Part shown: positions 45,891 through 57,868 of the stretch, in pieces
Layout of the letters: each line of letters begins with the position of its first letter
Numbering within the stretch: the stretch's first letter is position 1
Origin: Stentor roeselii
Taxonomy: Eukaryota > Ciliophora > Heterotrichea > Heterotrichida > Stentoridae
Assembly (NCBI GenBank): GCA_006503475.1
Contig: RSEH01000262.1
Coordinates: forward strand, 1 to 64,000
Reading direction: 5' to 3'
DNA length: 64,000 nt
Notes under the pieces: model-generated
Seen by the model: only the letters and a program-made list of their open reading frames with translations
Database searches by the model: none
Told to the model about the DNA's origin: nothing
Position numbers and translations under genes: made by a program

Positions 45891-48061
45891 CTAATTATAT
45901 CCAGGCATCTTCGATTTTCCCGCACTAACTTCATTTTTCCTAGCAAAAAGATTTTTTTCCGAGTCCTTAGAAGTTAATTTTTTTTGTGATCCTTTCCTAT
46001 CCTTCAAATTCGCTTCTGCACTTCTCACATTAAAAAACTTTTCTTTTCCTTCAGTTTCAACTCGTTTTCCATCTTTAACCCTGAAGCTTTCTTCAATTTC
46101 CTGTTGAATAATTTGATATTCTTGATTAAGTCTATTAAGTTGATTTTTTAATTCCTGAGTTTCTTTATTTTTTTCTGAACCTTCCTGAGCCAAAAGTTGT
46201 TTATATTGTTTTTCTTGAGCTTTGAACTCTTTTGACTGAATTTGGGTTAAATGAATGATTTGATTGATAATTTTCTGAAGTTTTGCCTTTTGTTCTGAAG
46301 AATAAGGCGAAATCACTGAAATTCTAAGAACCTTCGAAGGAGAGGCTTCGTAAAAGCATTTGAAAGGTAAAACTCCATATTCCTTCAACAGTGTCAAATA
46401 AGCACTTTTTTGAGGTTCTCCCTTCACCTGCGTCCAGTCACAATCCACGCATTCCGGGTTAAAATTGTTAAATTTTTCAACACTTTGCTGGTCAACTCCA
46501 AATATCAAATCAATCCAAAGATGCAAGGACTGTGAAACGATATCTGACTCTAAAGCACTTCTCATCAATCCACAAAAATCTTCAGCATTTTTCGCCCATT
46601 CAGGAATTTCCACATTATTCACAGAATTTTCACCACTTGTTTCCATTTTCAGAAAATTAATCAAAAAATCAGGATTTCTAGAATAAAATTCAGGAATCAA
46701 TTCTTTTACATCTGCAAATTGATTTAAAGAACTTCCAAAAGACTTTTCAACTCCTTCAAAGATTTTATCGCTTGTAGTGAAAATCGAGTTTTGTTGATGA
46801 AGAATGATTTCTGGGTACTTTCTGATCAGGTAGTAAAAAACTATGGACTTGTTAGAGTAAAGAACTGGGTAAAGCCCTTCTTCTTCAAGTTCCTTGCACC
46901 GAGCCTCTAAATGTGGCTTACTTGATATCGGACGAGGCGAGATTCATTTAAAGTTCCGATTGGTCGGGCGAGGTCTCGAAAGTTACTGCTTGAGTTAAGG
47001 TTCAGGTCTTTTCCATGATAATTTTTTAACACCCAGGGAAAAACCGGGTACTGTGCAGGGTCGAGGACACTTCTGTGACTTGCATGGTTGAGAAACATGA
47101 GATACTCAAAATTACTAATCATTCCTTTCGTCCACTTTTCAGTGATTCTGGGAATTTCCTGTTCAAGAGGCAAGAACTTTACTTTTGCAAGTAAAAACTC
47201 GTAAATAGAATTCCTTCGTTCTGGGTTTTCAAATAAAAAAATTACATGAAAATGATGAGTGACAATAGCAAGACCTGTATCACTGTGAAGATGTTTGTAC
47301 TTAAGAGCGATCACGATGTTGACGAAAGAAATACTCAGGGTGGTATCAGAGACCACATTCAACAGACCATAATAGTAAATACTTCGAGTCGTCAAGAAAA
47401 AAGCCCCAAGTTGAACACCTTCAAAAGTGAGTCTCGTGACTTTTCTATCCATTAAAATCTCATCCGAGTCAAACTCCTCACTCGTCGGGATAATCTCCGT
47501 CAGTTCTTTATACCTCAACTCAAATATAAAATTCACCAGGCCTTCTTCATCATTATAACGAAGGATGTTGTCTAGTTCAACTGCTAAAGTATTCGCCCCT
47601 GTCTTACTCGTCTCAAATTCAAACTTTTCACAAGCAGGTTGTGAGTAAGCCGGAGTGATTTTATCACGAGTCACTAATATATACCGCTTCACTGATATGC
47701 AAAAGCCTGGCTTGTCGAAGGTCTTTCGAGACTGGTACTTCGGCGAACTGGTCTCAGTTCTTAACTTGGAACCTCGGGATTGAAAGTTCGAGTCATTTGA
47801 AGAGTTGAGACAGGAAAAGCAGAAACTGAAGGAATTTAACTTGAACTTCAGTAAAGCTAGTCTTGAGGAATTTGGCTCGAAGTACAGAGAACGAGTTGTA
47901 AGATGAATTTTTCCGTCTTCGCTGAATAACTTTTACCGTTCGAACTCACTTGAACGTAGTCTACAGTCAATTGATGAGATCAGGTATTCGTGGTCGTCCA
48001 GGTAGAGAAGGTTGAAATGTTTACTTGGCTTTGGAAGAGAGGGCAACTTGGTAAGAATCAT
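45891..48061 (-). CDS. FAN/NSMAF-like BEACH-domain protein with C-terminal coiled coil
   Basis: Three exons (47937-48061, 46922-47921, 45891-46904) give 712 aa. Near the N-terminus, FNLLYLDDHEYL and KIHLTTRSLYFEPNSSR match the GRAM-like start of FAN (NSMAF). A PH-like region follows (about 170-300), then a BEACH domain (about 305-560) with QYPVFPWVL, FRDLARPIGTLN, VFYYLIRKYPE, DVKELIPEFY, WAKNAEDFCGLMRSALES and LHLWIDLIFG. BEACH proteins are scaffolds in membrane trafficking; FAN also links to sphingomyelinase signalling in animals. The WD40 repeats that end animal FAN are replaced by a coiled coil (about 578-652) and a basic tail. Intron 1 is 15 nt and intron 2 is 17 nt. Confidence 0.9.
46905..46921 (-). 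other. 17-nt intron 2 of the FAN-like gene
   Basis: Coding-strand sequence GTAAGCCACATTTAGAG. Ending at the first AG (15 nt) would shift the frame; ending at the second AG (17 nt) keeps it and joins LVRYQ to ARCKELEEEG inside the BEACH domain. The A at position 10 is kept. Confidence 0.75.
47922..47936 (-). other. 15-nt intron 1 of the FAN-like gene
   Basis: Coding-strand sequence GTAAAAGTTATTCAG. Splicing joins SSEFER to EDGKIHLTTRSLYF and removes an in-frame TAA. Confidence 0.88.
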
Positions 48062-48187
48062 TTTTATTTTAACAAGATGAAAAAGGAAAAATTTAACTTT
48101 TTTCAAAAACTCTGAAAAAATTTATCATAAAATTTTCAAATTTTCACTTTTTTGATATAATCCAATTTATGCTGGTTAAATATTCAA

Positions 48188-48835
48188 ATGGCTGAAAATA
48201 TTATGAAAAATTACAATTTCGGAGGTCTTTCTGATGAATTTTCCCTGAAAAATCCTGTGAAAAGTCCGAAATCTAGAAAAATTCAGCAACAAATCAACCT
48301 AATCGACGACTACGGCCTTACAGCAGAATCTTTACAAACCTTCAAACCTCACTTAGGCCAAGGAAGGTTCCGAAACAAGAACACAGTAAAACTCGCAGAA
48401 CTTTGGGGAGCCAAGTCTTCTCAAAACCTGTTAATTCGATCGAAACTTACAAAAGCTGCAGAAATTTTTAAATTTGAGTGCTGGAAAAACGGAAGAAAAT
48501 TAATTAAATTAAAAGGATCCCCAGTCCTTCCACATCGCATCGACCGATTATTAGGAAGCGCGTCGCCAGTCTCTTCAAACTTTGAGTCAAAAAAGGTTTT
48601 TCGCGTTTATTCACCGCAACTTGAACTGAAAAAAGAAGCTCAAAAAAGCAGGGCTGGAAGAGTTGAGACTATTGACGAGATTATTAAAAATTGCAATGAA
48701 TTTAGAGCGAATATCAGTCGAGACTTGAAAGTTGAGAACTTTTGCAGGGATTTGAATAGAAGGAAACTTACGAAAAATGAGAAGATGAATATTAAGAATA
48801 TTATCAGGAACTTGGATCAGGGCTGTTGTGAGTAA
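48188..48835 (+). CDS. 215-aa protein, function unknown
   Basis: No family is recognised. The protein is basic, with a Ser/Lys-rich N-terminus (FSLKNPVKSPKSRK), a central part that looks folded (TFKPHLGQGRFRNKNTVKLAELWGAK, AAEIFKFECWKNGRKLIKLKGSP), and a helical C-terminus (IIKNCNEFRANISRDLKVENFCRDLNRRKL). It starts 126 bp from the divergent FAN-like gene and ends 53 bp before VPS13. No intron or membrane segment is seen. Confidence 0.7.
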   Translation: MAENIMKNYNFGGLSDEFSLKNPVKSPKSRKIQQQINLIDDYGLTAESLQTFKPHLGQGRFRNKNTVKLAELWGAKSSQNLLIRSKLTKAAEIFKFECWKNGRKLIKLKGSPVLPHRIDRLLGSASPVSSNFESKKVFRVYSPQLELKKEAQKSRAGRVETIDEIIKNCNEFRANISRDLKVENFCRDLNRRKLTKNEKMNIKNIIRNLDQGCCE

Positions 48836-48888
48836 AGGGCTGGGGAATATAATTAATAGATTTTTTTTTGTAGAGGATTTAAGTATAA

Positions 48889-51800
48889 ATGTTTGAAGGA
48901 TTGCTTGAAAAAATCCTACTTGCGAAAATAGGGAAATATATCGTTGGGCTTGATAAGGACAACCTTAAAATTGGTGTCTGGGGTGGGGATATTACATTGG
49001 AAAATGTTTACTTGAAACCGGATGCTTTGTTGCTTCTTCAGCTTCCACTTCTGATCCTTTACGGGAAAATCATTAAGCTGGTCATCAAAGTGCCCTGGTC
49101 CAAACTTTCCTCCTCCCCAGTCGAAGTCCGTTTAGAAGGTCTCTCCGTAATTCTCTCAACTCCTCAAAAACAAAACTGGAACTACAGCGAAGAAGGTGAC
49201 ATAATAAACCGTAAAGAGCTAATCGAAGCCCACGAGCAGCGTCTAAAGCAACTTCAAGACCAGAAACTCTTATCCGCCGAAGAAGAACTAAAAGAAAAGT
49301 CCTTTCTAGAGAAAATGTCATCAAAAGTCCTCGACAACATCCGCATCGTGATCCAAGACATTCACCTTCGCTTCGAAAGTTCAATCGACGGTCGAATCTT
49401 CGCCTCAGGCCTGACCCTAGAAAAAATCGAATGTTTTACAACAAACTCCGAATGGACTCCTGAATTCACCGACAGACACAAGGCAGGCTTTGCCGGTCAG
49501 CGAATTTTTAAAGTAATAAACGTGCAAAGTCTTGGATTTTACTGGAAAAGTGGCGACGAGTCCCTTCAAGGCGACGAGCCGCTGCTGGCGGCTCGAATGT
49601 TGCAGATGATAAAAAGTCCTGAAATCAGAGATTACCTGATAACGCCAAGTAAGGTTTAAACAGTTAACGCACAAGCAAGACTTGTTCATAATAACGACTT
49701 GGTCAACTTTTCTTTTCCAGAACTTAGTATTACCCTGGACTTCCCGGAAATCACTGTTGTTTATAAACAACTCAACTTTCATGATACTGTTAAACTCTTT
49801 GAGTACTTCGCTGAATATCAACAGTTTTTAATGAAAACGTAAGGAATACTCAGAGAAAGCACTCGCAAGTACCAGATGCTCATGCCTATTGAACGAAATG
49901 CGAAAAATCTGTGGAAAGCTGCCATTGAGTGCATTGTTAAAACTATTCGACATCGGAAAGATCGCACTCTTGATCACTTCATTCCTAAGTCTGGGACTTT
50001 GATATATTATGAAGAAAATTTCAAAATGCTTCATAGAAAACTTAAGAAAACTGGAAAGACTGGAAATGATTTACTTTATGATAAAATTATTTTTTTGAAT
50101 AAAATTGAAAACTTGTATCTTTGGGCTTCTCATGTGCAGAGTGTTATTGAAAAAGAAGCAAAAGTCCCTGAAAAAAAACCTGCAACGGGCTTTTTTGGAT
50201 TCTGGGGCAAAAAAGTACCTCCTGAGCAGCAGAAGGTAGTAGAAGAGACCTACAACTCACTTTTTAAAGAATTCGAAAACACCCCATTGCCTCAAAATTC
50301 CTTATTACCTAAAGATTACGTCAAAATTCGCTTTGAAATGACTCTTTCCAGAGGAGTCTTCAAGTTAGTAGATTCCAGTTCAGGTGTTGAAGATGCTCTT
50401 GTTTTCAGTTATCAAGGTCTTAACTCAGTTGCATGTTTAAAAGTCGAGGGGTTCGAAGCTGAGTTGTCAATGGACGACCTGTCGTTAGTCTCTGAAAGGG
50501 ACCAGGCGGTCATCATCCAGAAAGTCACTCAAGAAGGGCACTTGTGGAAAATGAAGTTCATGGGAAAGCCGACATCTTCATTGTCCTGGAGCCTTGAAAA
50601 CACTTTCGAGTCGCTGCAGATTAACTATTCCCTTTCATTGATCCAGTCAATTTTCTCGTTTTTCGTAGTTCCAAAGACTCAAAACTCAGCGAAAATCGCG
50701 GCTTGGGACACAATAAAAGGAATTCAAGACACCACCCAAGGTGCTTTGACTGACTTGATAGTAGGAGACACTCAATTTCTGATTAGAATCAAATGCTCAG
50801 CGCCACGTCTCAAGCTGCCTTCGCCGACGCAACAAGGACATTTCACTATAAACCTGGGAGACATCAGTGTCAATAACGTTCCAGGGGCAGACCTTTACGA
50901 AAACTTCGAACTTTCAGTGAACTCCATCGGAATGACTTATGACAAGACTTCTCTTGAAAGTCTTCCTGTGATCCCTGAATTCGCAATTAACAGTTCAGTC
51001 GGTATTTTGAAGAATAAATTCAAATATAAACCGAAAAATGACCTGCCTGAACTAGTCTTTCGTTCAGATCTTCCTGACTTTCGAATTGTTTGGAATGCTT
51101 CTGTTTATAACCAGCTGATGAAACTTCATAAAAACTTCGATTTTAACCTTCAGGCATTGGAAGAAACAAGTGAAGATGTGAAAATTGAAGGAGATTTGAA
51201 AAGACTTACTGTTGGAATGCATGCTTGGAAAGAGGTTCATACGAAATTAGTAGGCGGGTATCTTTGCTTTGGAAGTACTTCCACTTTTTATATTAAAGAC
51301 TGCAGTTTACATGATGTTTCTGAAGAGTATAAACAGGAAAATGCGATTAAACTGCAAAATATTTATGGAGATTGCGTTATTGCCTTTGCAAGTTCTGCTG
51401 TTAAAGAGATGTGGGTACAGGTTTTAAGTGAGTCTATTAATGAGTTCGAGTCTAGGACTAGTCTTGCGACGAGCTCGATGAAGAAGAACTCGACTCGCAT
51501 TATTTATGAGACGAGTTTCAAGATACATAAAACGCAGGTGGTGATCACTGATGAATATTTCAAAACCTTTTGTATTCTTCAGATGAATCAACTTAGTAGC
51601 ACTATTCAAGTCAAAGAATTGGAATTCGAGTTTTCTGGGACTTTAGGACAAATGCTCATTCTTGAAGATAGTCAGAAAAAGTTTAATACTGTTTTTCGCA
51701 GTCTTGAACAAAGGGAACTTATTAAAATTAAAGTCAATTATGTTGACTCCAAGTCGAATGAATATGATGGGAAAGGACTGATTGTAGAGATTAAATGTGG

Positions 51801-54800
51801 GGATGTTGAAATTTACTGGAATTTTGAACTTATTGTAGAAATTCTTAACTTTTTTCAATTTGCTGAATATTCTGACCCGACTCGCATGATTGAAGAAACT
51901 TATGGAGTTGTGGATAAGGATCATGTCTTGTTAGACCTGAAAATTCAATCCGAAAGTTTGGCTTTGGTTTTGGTTAATCATAAAAATCAACTTGCTATTG
52001 CTGAGTTAAGGGTTTGCTCTTTTGACTCTAATGTACTTGTTCAGAATGAGGGATATCTGATTCAGGGACTTTTGAATAAGTTGGAAATTTCTGATCTAAC
52101 AAATTATCCTGCAACAGCCCATATTGAAAAAGAAAACCAAGAAATCCAGCCATACACCTTACTAAAAACACGTGACAAGCGTGACCTTCTTCGTTTTTCT
52201 CTTCAAATCTATTCAGACCAATTCAAAGATCGAGACATGGACACTTCAAGCAAAGTAGAAGTAGAGATGAACGGAATCGACATATTTTACCTTCACCAGC
52301 CAGTGATGAGAATAGTAGACTACCTGAACTACCACGTATTAGGAGTATTCGACACCCAAGGGCGAGCAAGGATGATAGACCAGTCCTCAATTTTAAAGCC
52401 AGCTTTACAAGAAGAAAAATTAAGTTTCACTTCAATTTCAGTAAAAATCAATCATCCAGTCCTGCACCTTCCTCCTCGTCCTTCCTTTGAAGACGAGTTT
52501 TCCATGAACCTAGGAGTGATTTCAGTTCAAAACCATTTAGACAAGGCAAACAACCCAGGTTGGCAGGACATTTACGAGGTAAACATGCAGAAAATGCACT
52601 TATTATCCAGAAATCACATCATAACCGACCAGTTCGACCTTTCCTTGAAAGTAACTCGAAAACTTCTCACTTCAGATCATTTGAAACTGAAAGATTTAGA
52701 CAAAACTTACTTGATTTCAGGAGAATCTCAAGAAATTCGCTTGAAACTCAGTCAACGTGATTACAACCTGCTTTTAAGAACAAGTGACTTGAACCTGCTC
52801 TACGATGACCAGTTGGAGTCTTTTATCAGTCCTACTTACACCTACAGTCCTCCTGCCCCTGGAGAGTTCATGCGAGTTACTTTTGCTTTGCCTTCAGTTT
52901 CAGTGTTGATGACTTACAATTCCACTGAAATCTTGAATGTTTTGCTTTTGTCAAGTCGTGTTGACTTCGCTAAGTTAAACGACACGACGATTTCTTTTCA
53001 ACTTAAAAGTTCGAATGTACTTGGGCTTATTCCAGAGTCAGCAGTGATGAGCAAGAGTCAAGACTTGAAGTCAATGGCCGAGATGGTTTTTTCTTTATCA
53101 CGTGAAAGTCTTGAGTGCTTTCAAAACAATGTAAAAACTCATCCTTTTGTACTTTTTGGACCTGCAAGACAAGTCGTCCAAGCAGTTCAAAGCAACGCGA
53201 AAGACGAGATCCTTGAAATTCGACTGAGGACTGACATGCATTCAAATAAAACAATTGACATCAGCATCAAGTCAGTGCGAATAAACTTTCATCTCTCGTT
53301 GTTTAGCCAGATTTTGAACTACAGCGTTTCAGGAGTCCCGAACTACTCAGCAGCGACTGAAACGCCTCAGGACTATTTGACGAGATTCACGTCAAATGTA
53401 CCTGTTTCTTACTGTGTTCCTCGCATTGTAGCTAATGTCAACTTTACCCAAAGCTTCATCTGGCTGCCTTCAACAAGTAAAAATCGAGTCTTAGTCGCTC
53501 AGGGCGACTTGTCTTTTCTTTACATGCGTGAACGACAAGGATGTGCAGGTCCTTCTAGTATAAAACGTCTCATGTTAGACAAACTTGAGATTTTTCAGTC
53601 AAAATCTCAGGAGTTCCTTTCTCAGCCTCGTCGAAAACTGGTTGAGCCTCTTCAGTTTATTTATGAAGTCAAGCATTTTACCTCAGAAATCAAAGAAAAT
53701 TACGTCATTGGAAGTTTAAACTGCGCACTTTCTTATAAAGACCTGGTAGCTATTCAAAGCACTTACAAATATCAGGTCGAAATGATGGAAAAAGATGAGT
53801 CTATCATTAACTTGTTACTTGGATTCGATAACTTGCAGGTTGTCGAGGATCGGATGAAGTCAAGTGAAGACGGCGCGTTTTTAAGGGAAGGTGATAAAAA
53901 GACTGTCACGACTTATTCCTTCGCAGGGTTGAATATTATTTTGATTAATGATGCACTCACGGCTTATACTCCTATTGTGGACCTGAGTGTTTCTATTGGT
54001 GACAGTGTCCTTAAAAAAGAGAGCCAAGACCAAAAGTCCTGTTTTCGAGGCGGACTGCAGGTCTCTTCATCTTATTACAACCCGGTCAACAACACCTGGG
54101 AACCTTTCGTTGAACCTTTTTTCATTGAAACTGAACTAGTTTCATCAAAAAACGAAAGTATTCAAAACCAGTATATTTTTTCAGTCCCTTCTGATGTGAT
54201 GAATGTGAACTGCTCAGAAGTGATGGTGAAAAATCTGCAGGAAATCCTTGATATCTGGGATTCCAATGCTTCTTCAGCAAGTGACATGATTTCACCATTT
54301 CAGATAAGGAATGACGTGGGATATACCATTATGGTAGAGTATAAAAATACCAAAGAAGTGGAAATCGTTGAAAGTGGAAATAGTCGAAATCATGAAGTTG
54401 ATTATTACTCAAGAGCGAAAAACGTCTGGAAAAGTGACTCTGTGACTATCTCTATCTTTCCAGGGGACTTCGCTCCTCCAAAGCTAAAGCTAAAGACCAG
54501 TAAAGTTCAATGTTATTCCTGTAAAGCAGGTAAACAGATTCTTATCGTTGATGTTGAGTTGAAAGCGACGAGGAAGATTTTAACTGTTAGAAGTCCTTTG
54601 ATGATTGAAAATCAGACTGATTTTTTGATTAGTGTGAATTTTATTAAAACTGGAAAAATCGAAGCGAGAGAAGTGGGATGTGGCCAGGCAGTCCCTGTGC
54701 CTTATGACATGATCACTGGAGTCTGCAATTTTGAGATACTTGGATATAAAAGCAACACGAATACCAACCTTGAAAATCTTTGGAATAAGGGAAAAACTTC

Positions 54801-57800
54801 TACTGTTGAAGTGCAGGTCGGCAACATATTCCTTTACCTTTATTACAAGATTTCTAGAACCAGTGCAAATAAAAGAACCTTATTCATAAAACCGCCTTTA
54901 AAAATAAAAAATTGTATCCCTTTGCATCTGGCTCTTAGAATTTACAAGGGACATCCTAATAAATTCGAAGAAATCCAGGTAAAACAACAGGAAATCACTG
55001 GGATTTATTCATATTCCTTGAAATCTGAGCTGTTTTTAAGCATTTCAATTGAAGGTTTCTCTAGAAGTAACTTGTTCAACGTCCTGTCATCTGATGGGCC
55101 GAGTGCAGTGAAGGTGGTAGACAGAAAACAACAAGAGTTATCAGTAAACATTTTAAGACTACTCGAAGGCTGCATTTTTGTAGTATTTCACGTATCACAA
55201 GTAATAATCAACAACAGTTTAAACCCTCTCGCTTTTTACCAGAAAATAAAAAGTAACGAAAAGATGTTCCCAGGTCAAGACTTCATAAGTAACGTTCTTC
55301 CTTGCAACAAGTGTAAAAAGTTGATAATCGGTTTAGGAAACAAGCGTTCAAAGGCCTTTTTAACAGATTCAGTAGGAGTAAAGGACATAATCGAGCTTTT
55401 AGGTGATACGAACCCTGCAGGTCATTCTTACAAATATCAATACACTTTAGATGTGCAAATGAGCAAAGTACTTGAATCTGAGATGGTTTTTTGTAAGGTT
55501 ATCGTGATTTCTCCAAGGTTCTTACTTGTCAACTGCTCGACGATGGACCTGCTGGTGGCGCAAGACGGTTTCGCTGAATACCCGAATCAATTAACACAAG
55601 GATCGCGGCTTCCTTTTCACTGGGCTCACAAGGACGGCAAAGAACTAGTCCGCTTTAAGTCAAAAGGTGAGAACTGGGTCTGGTCAGGAGCTTTTTCAAT
55701 TGACAACCTTGCAACTTTCACTGTGCAATGCAAGAATAAACTTGAAAATCTCTTTCTTCTCATGAAAGTTGAAATCAAGATAGTTGATACTACAGCGCAT
55801 GTGATATTCGAAGTTGAAAATCTGGCAACGGCAAGTTATAAATTGATTAACGACTCTCGTTGGTTCTCACTTGCTGTTTATCAGAAGTCTCATGCTGAAG
55901 ATATTCGCTTTGTTGACTCTAGTCAGATTATTAACTTCGCATGGACTGACCATCTTTCAGACAATGAACTCATCATCAACTTTTTACTGGGCAAGTCACA
56001 TTCAGAGAGTAGTGACACCCACAGCATGTATATTTTAAACTTGCATAAAATGAACCAGTTGTTGAGAATTAAAATAAAAAACGCACCAGTTGATTTTGAT
56101 GTACTTTATGTCAGTGTTTTTAATGAAGGACCTTCGAAAATTGTGAAGTTTTCTGATATGCCGGTTCAGAGAAAGGAAAAATCAGATGTTATTTTGGCTT
56201 ATTTTAATTTCAGTGTTCCTAAATTAGGAGTTTCAATTATTGAACATTGGAAAAATAAGTCAAAAGAACTGTTTTATCTTACTTTCACGTCAATTGTGCT
56301 ACTTGCACAGAATACTGAGAAGGAAATGAAAGCGGAATTGATGATTAAAAGCTTTCAGGGCGATAACCAGATGAGTCCTGATACGATTTTTCCGGTTTTT
56401 ATACACCCGGCGGAGATGTCGATAAGGAATATCTTGCATATGTGCTTTGTGGTTAATAAAGATAGTCTTGCTTCAGTTGGTTGCACGAGTTTTGAGACTT
56501 TTGAGTTTTTGCTGCAAACTTTTAGCTTGAAACTTGACACGCATTCAGTTAATAAATTGATTGAAATCACTGATAGACTTATTTTGAAGGAAAAGCCGCA
56601 GGACTTGCAGGATACTTTAAATAGATATCGGGATTCTAGCAAGTTTAATGAAGTTGAAAAGTCGACAACACGTTATTTTTATTTCAACTTTTTGCAGATA
56701 CATCCTATTAAAATTATCACTACCTATGCACCACTTAAAATGGAGTCGAATAAAAGAGATTTACTTTCAGGGATTGCACAGTTTGGCCTTGCTATTAGTT
56801 CTATTGAGGAAGCTCCGATTAAGTTGTATCCGGTTCAGTTTAGGGAAGCGCTGGCATCTGAGAAAAGAATAAAGGAGTCATTAAAAAGCCACTACAAATC
56901 CCAGCTCTACAACGAATTTTACTCACTAATCGGCCATTCGAACATCCTAGGGAACCCAATCGGTCTCTTAAACGACCTGGGTACGGGTGTAGTCGATTTT
57001 TTCTACGAGCCAGCACAAGGAATGGTAAACGGTCCAATAAGTGCAACTGAAGGTTTAATAAAAGGAACAGGTTCTCTAATAAAAAACACAGTATCAGGGA
57101 CATTCGGAACCGTATCAAAGATAACAAGCGGAATCACCACAGGCCTTGCCGCTTTAACTCAAGACTCAGACTACATCGCAGAACGTCAAAAAGACCTTGC
57201 AAAGCACAAGCCTTCAAACGTGGTGACAGGTGTAGGCCTCGGTGTAATGTCCTTCGTGAAGAACATCGGGCAAGGCATCACAGGACTCGTCACTGAGCCG
57301 ATAAAAGGCTTCAAAAAAGACAAAATGGAAGGCATGGTCAAAGGCGGCTTCAAAGGCATCGGAGGACTTTTCGTCAAACCAGTTGCTGGAGTCTTCGACA
57401 TGGTGAGTCGTTCAGCGGAAGGGATAAAAAATACTGCGAATTTTAATGAAGAAGTCGAGTTTTACAAGGCAAGGTACCCTAGAGTCGTCTATGGTCCGCT
57501 TAGAGTCATTCAGGTCTACAATGATGACGACTCGGTCTTGATGCAGCATCTTTATCGACTTAAAAAAATGAAGTACTATGAAAAGGAATTCGTTGAACAG
57601 GTCAGTGCTCTTAACTCTGCGGGAAAACCTGTTGTTTTCGCTATTTTCACTGATGTCCTGCTACTCATCACTCGACAAGACGGGAAAATCAAGTGGAAAG
57701 TGAAAGTCGCTGATATTAAATCAACTGATATTCGAGAAGACTTTCTTGCGATCAACGCTCAGAAGAGGCAGAAAACCGTTTGTTTTAAAATCGACTTTAA

Positions 57801-57852
57801 AAATGACCAGATGCTTCGTGATTTGAAAGTAAAAATAGATAAAATGAGATAG
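48889..57852 (+). CDS. VPS13: VPS13 bridge-like lipid transfer protein
   Basis: Three exons (48889-49648, 49664-49838, 49854-57852) join to 2977 aa, near the size of animal and yeast VPS13. The chorein_N region is at the start (MFEGLLEKILLAKIGKYI, GVWGGDITLENVYLK). It is followed by a long beta-rich groove, a PH-like insertion at about 756-850 (EGDLKRLTVGMHAWKEV) and the VAB region from about 1780 (SPFQIRNDVGYTIMVEY, SPLMIENQTDFLISV). A C-terminal helical ATG2-like part (about 2617-2755, NPIGLLNDLGTGVVDFFYEPAQG) precedes a final PH-like domain (about 2855-2970, YGPLRVIQVYNDDDSVL). VPS13 forms a channel that moves phospholipids between organelles at contact sites. The PH-like insertion points to VPS13A/C-like or a ciliate-specific type; subtype is not settled. 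Confidence 0.95.
49649..49663 (+). other. 15-nt intron 1 of VPS13
   Basis: It reads GTAAGGTTTAAACAG and splits a codon. Splicing joins DYLITP to INAQARLVHNNDLV, continuing the chorein-type fold. Confidence 0.92.
49839..49853 (+). other. 15-nt intron 2 of VPS13
   Basis: It reads GTAAGGAATACTCAG and splits a Thr codon. Splicing joins QQFLMKT to ESTRKYQMLMPIERN and removes an in-frame TAA. Confidence 0.92.
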
Positions 57853-57868
57853 TTAAGAATTAGTTTAA

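Noticed and set aside
49649-49853. VPS13 as a broken gene or two genes with frameshifts
   Set aside because: Two 15-nt introns with A at position 10 remove both stops and restore one continuous VPS13 protein.
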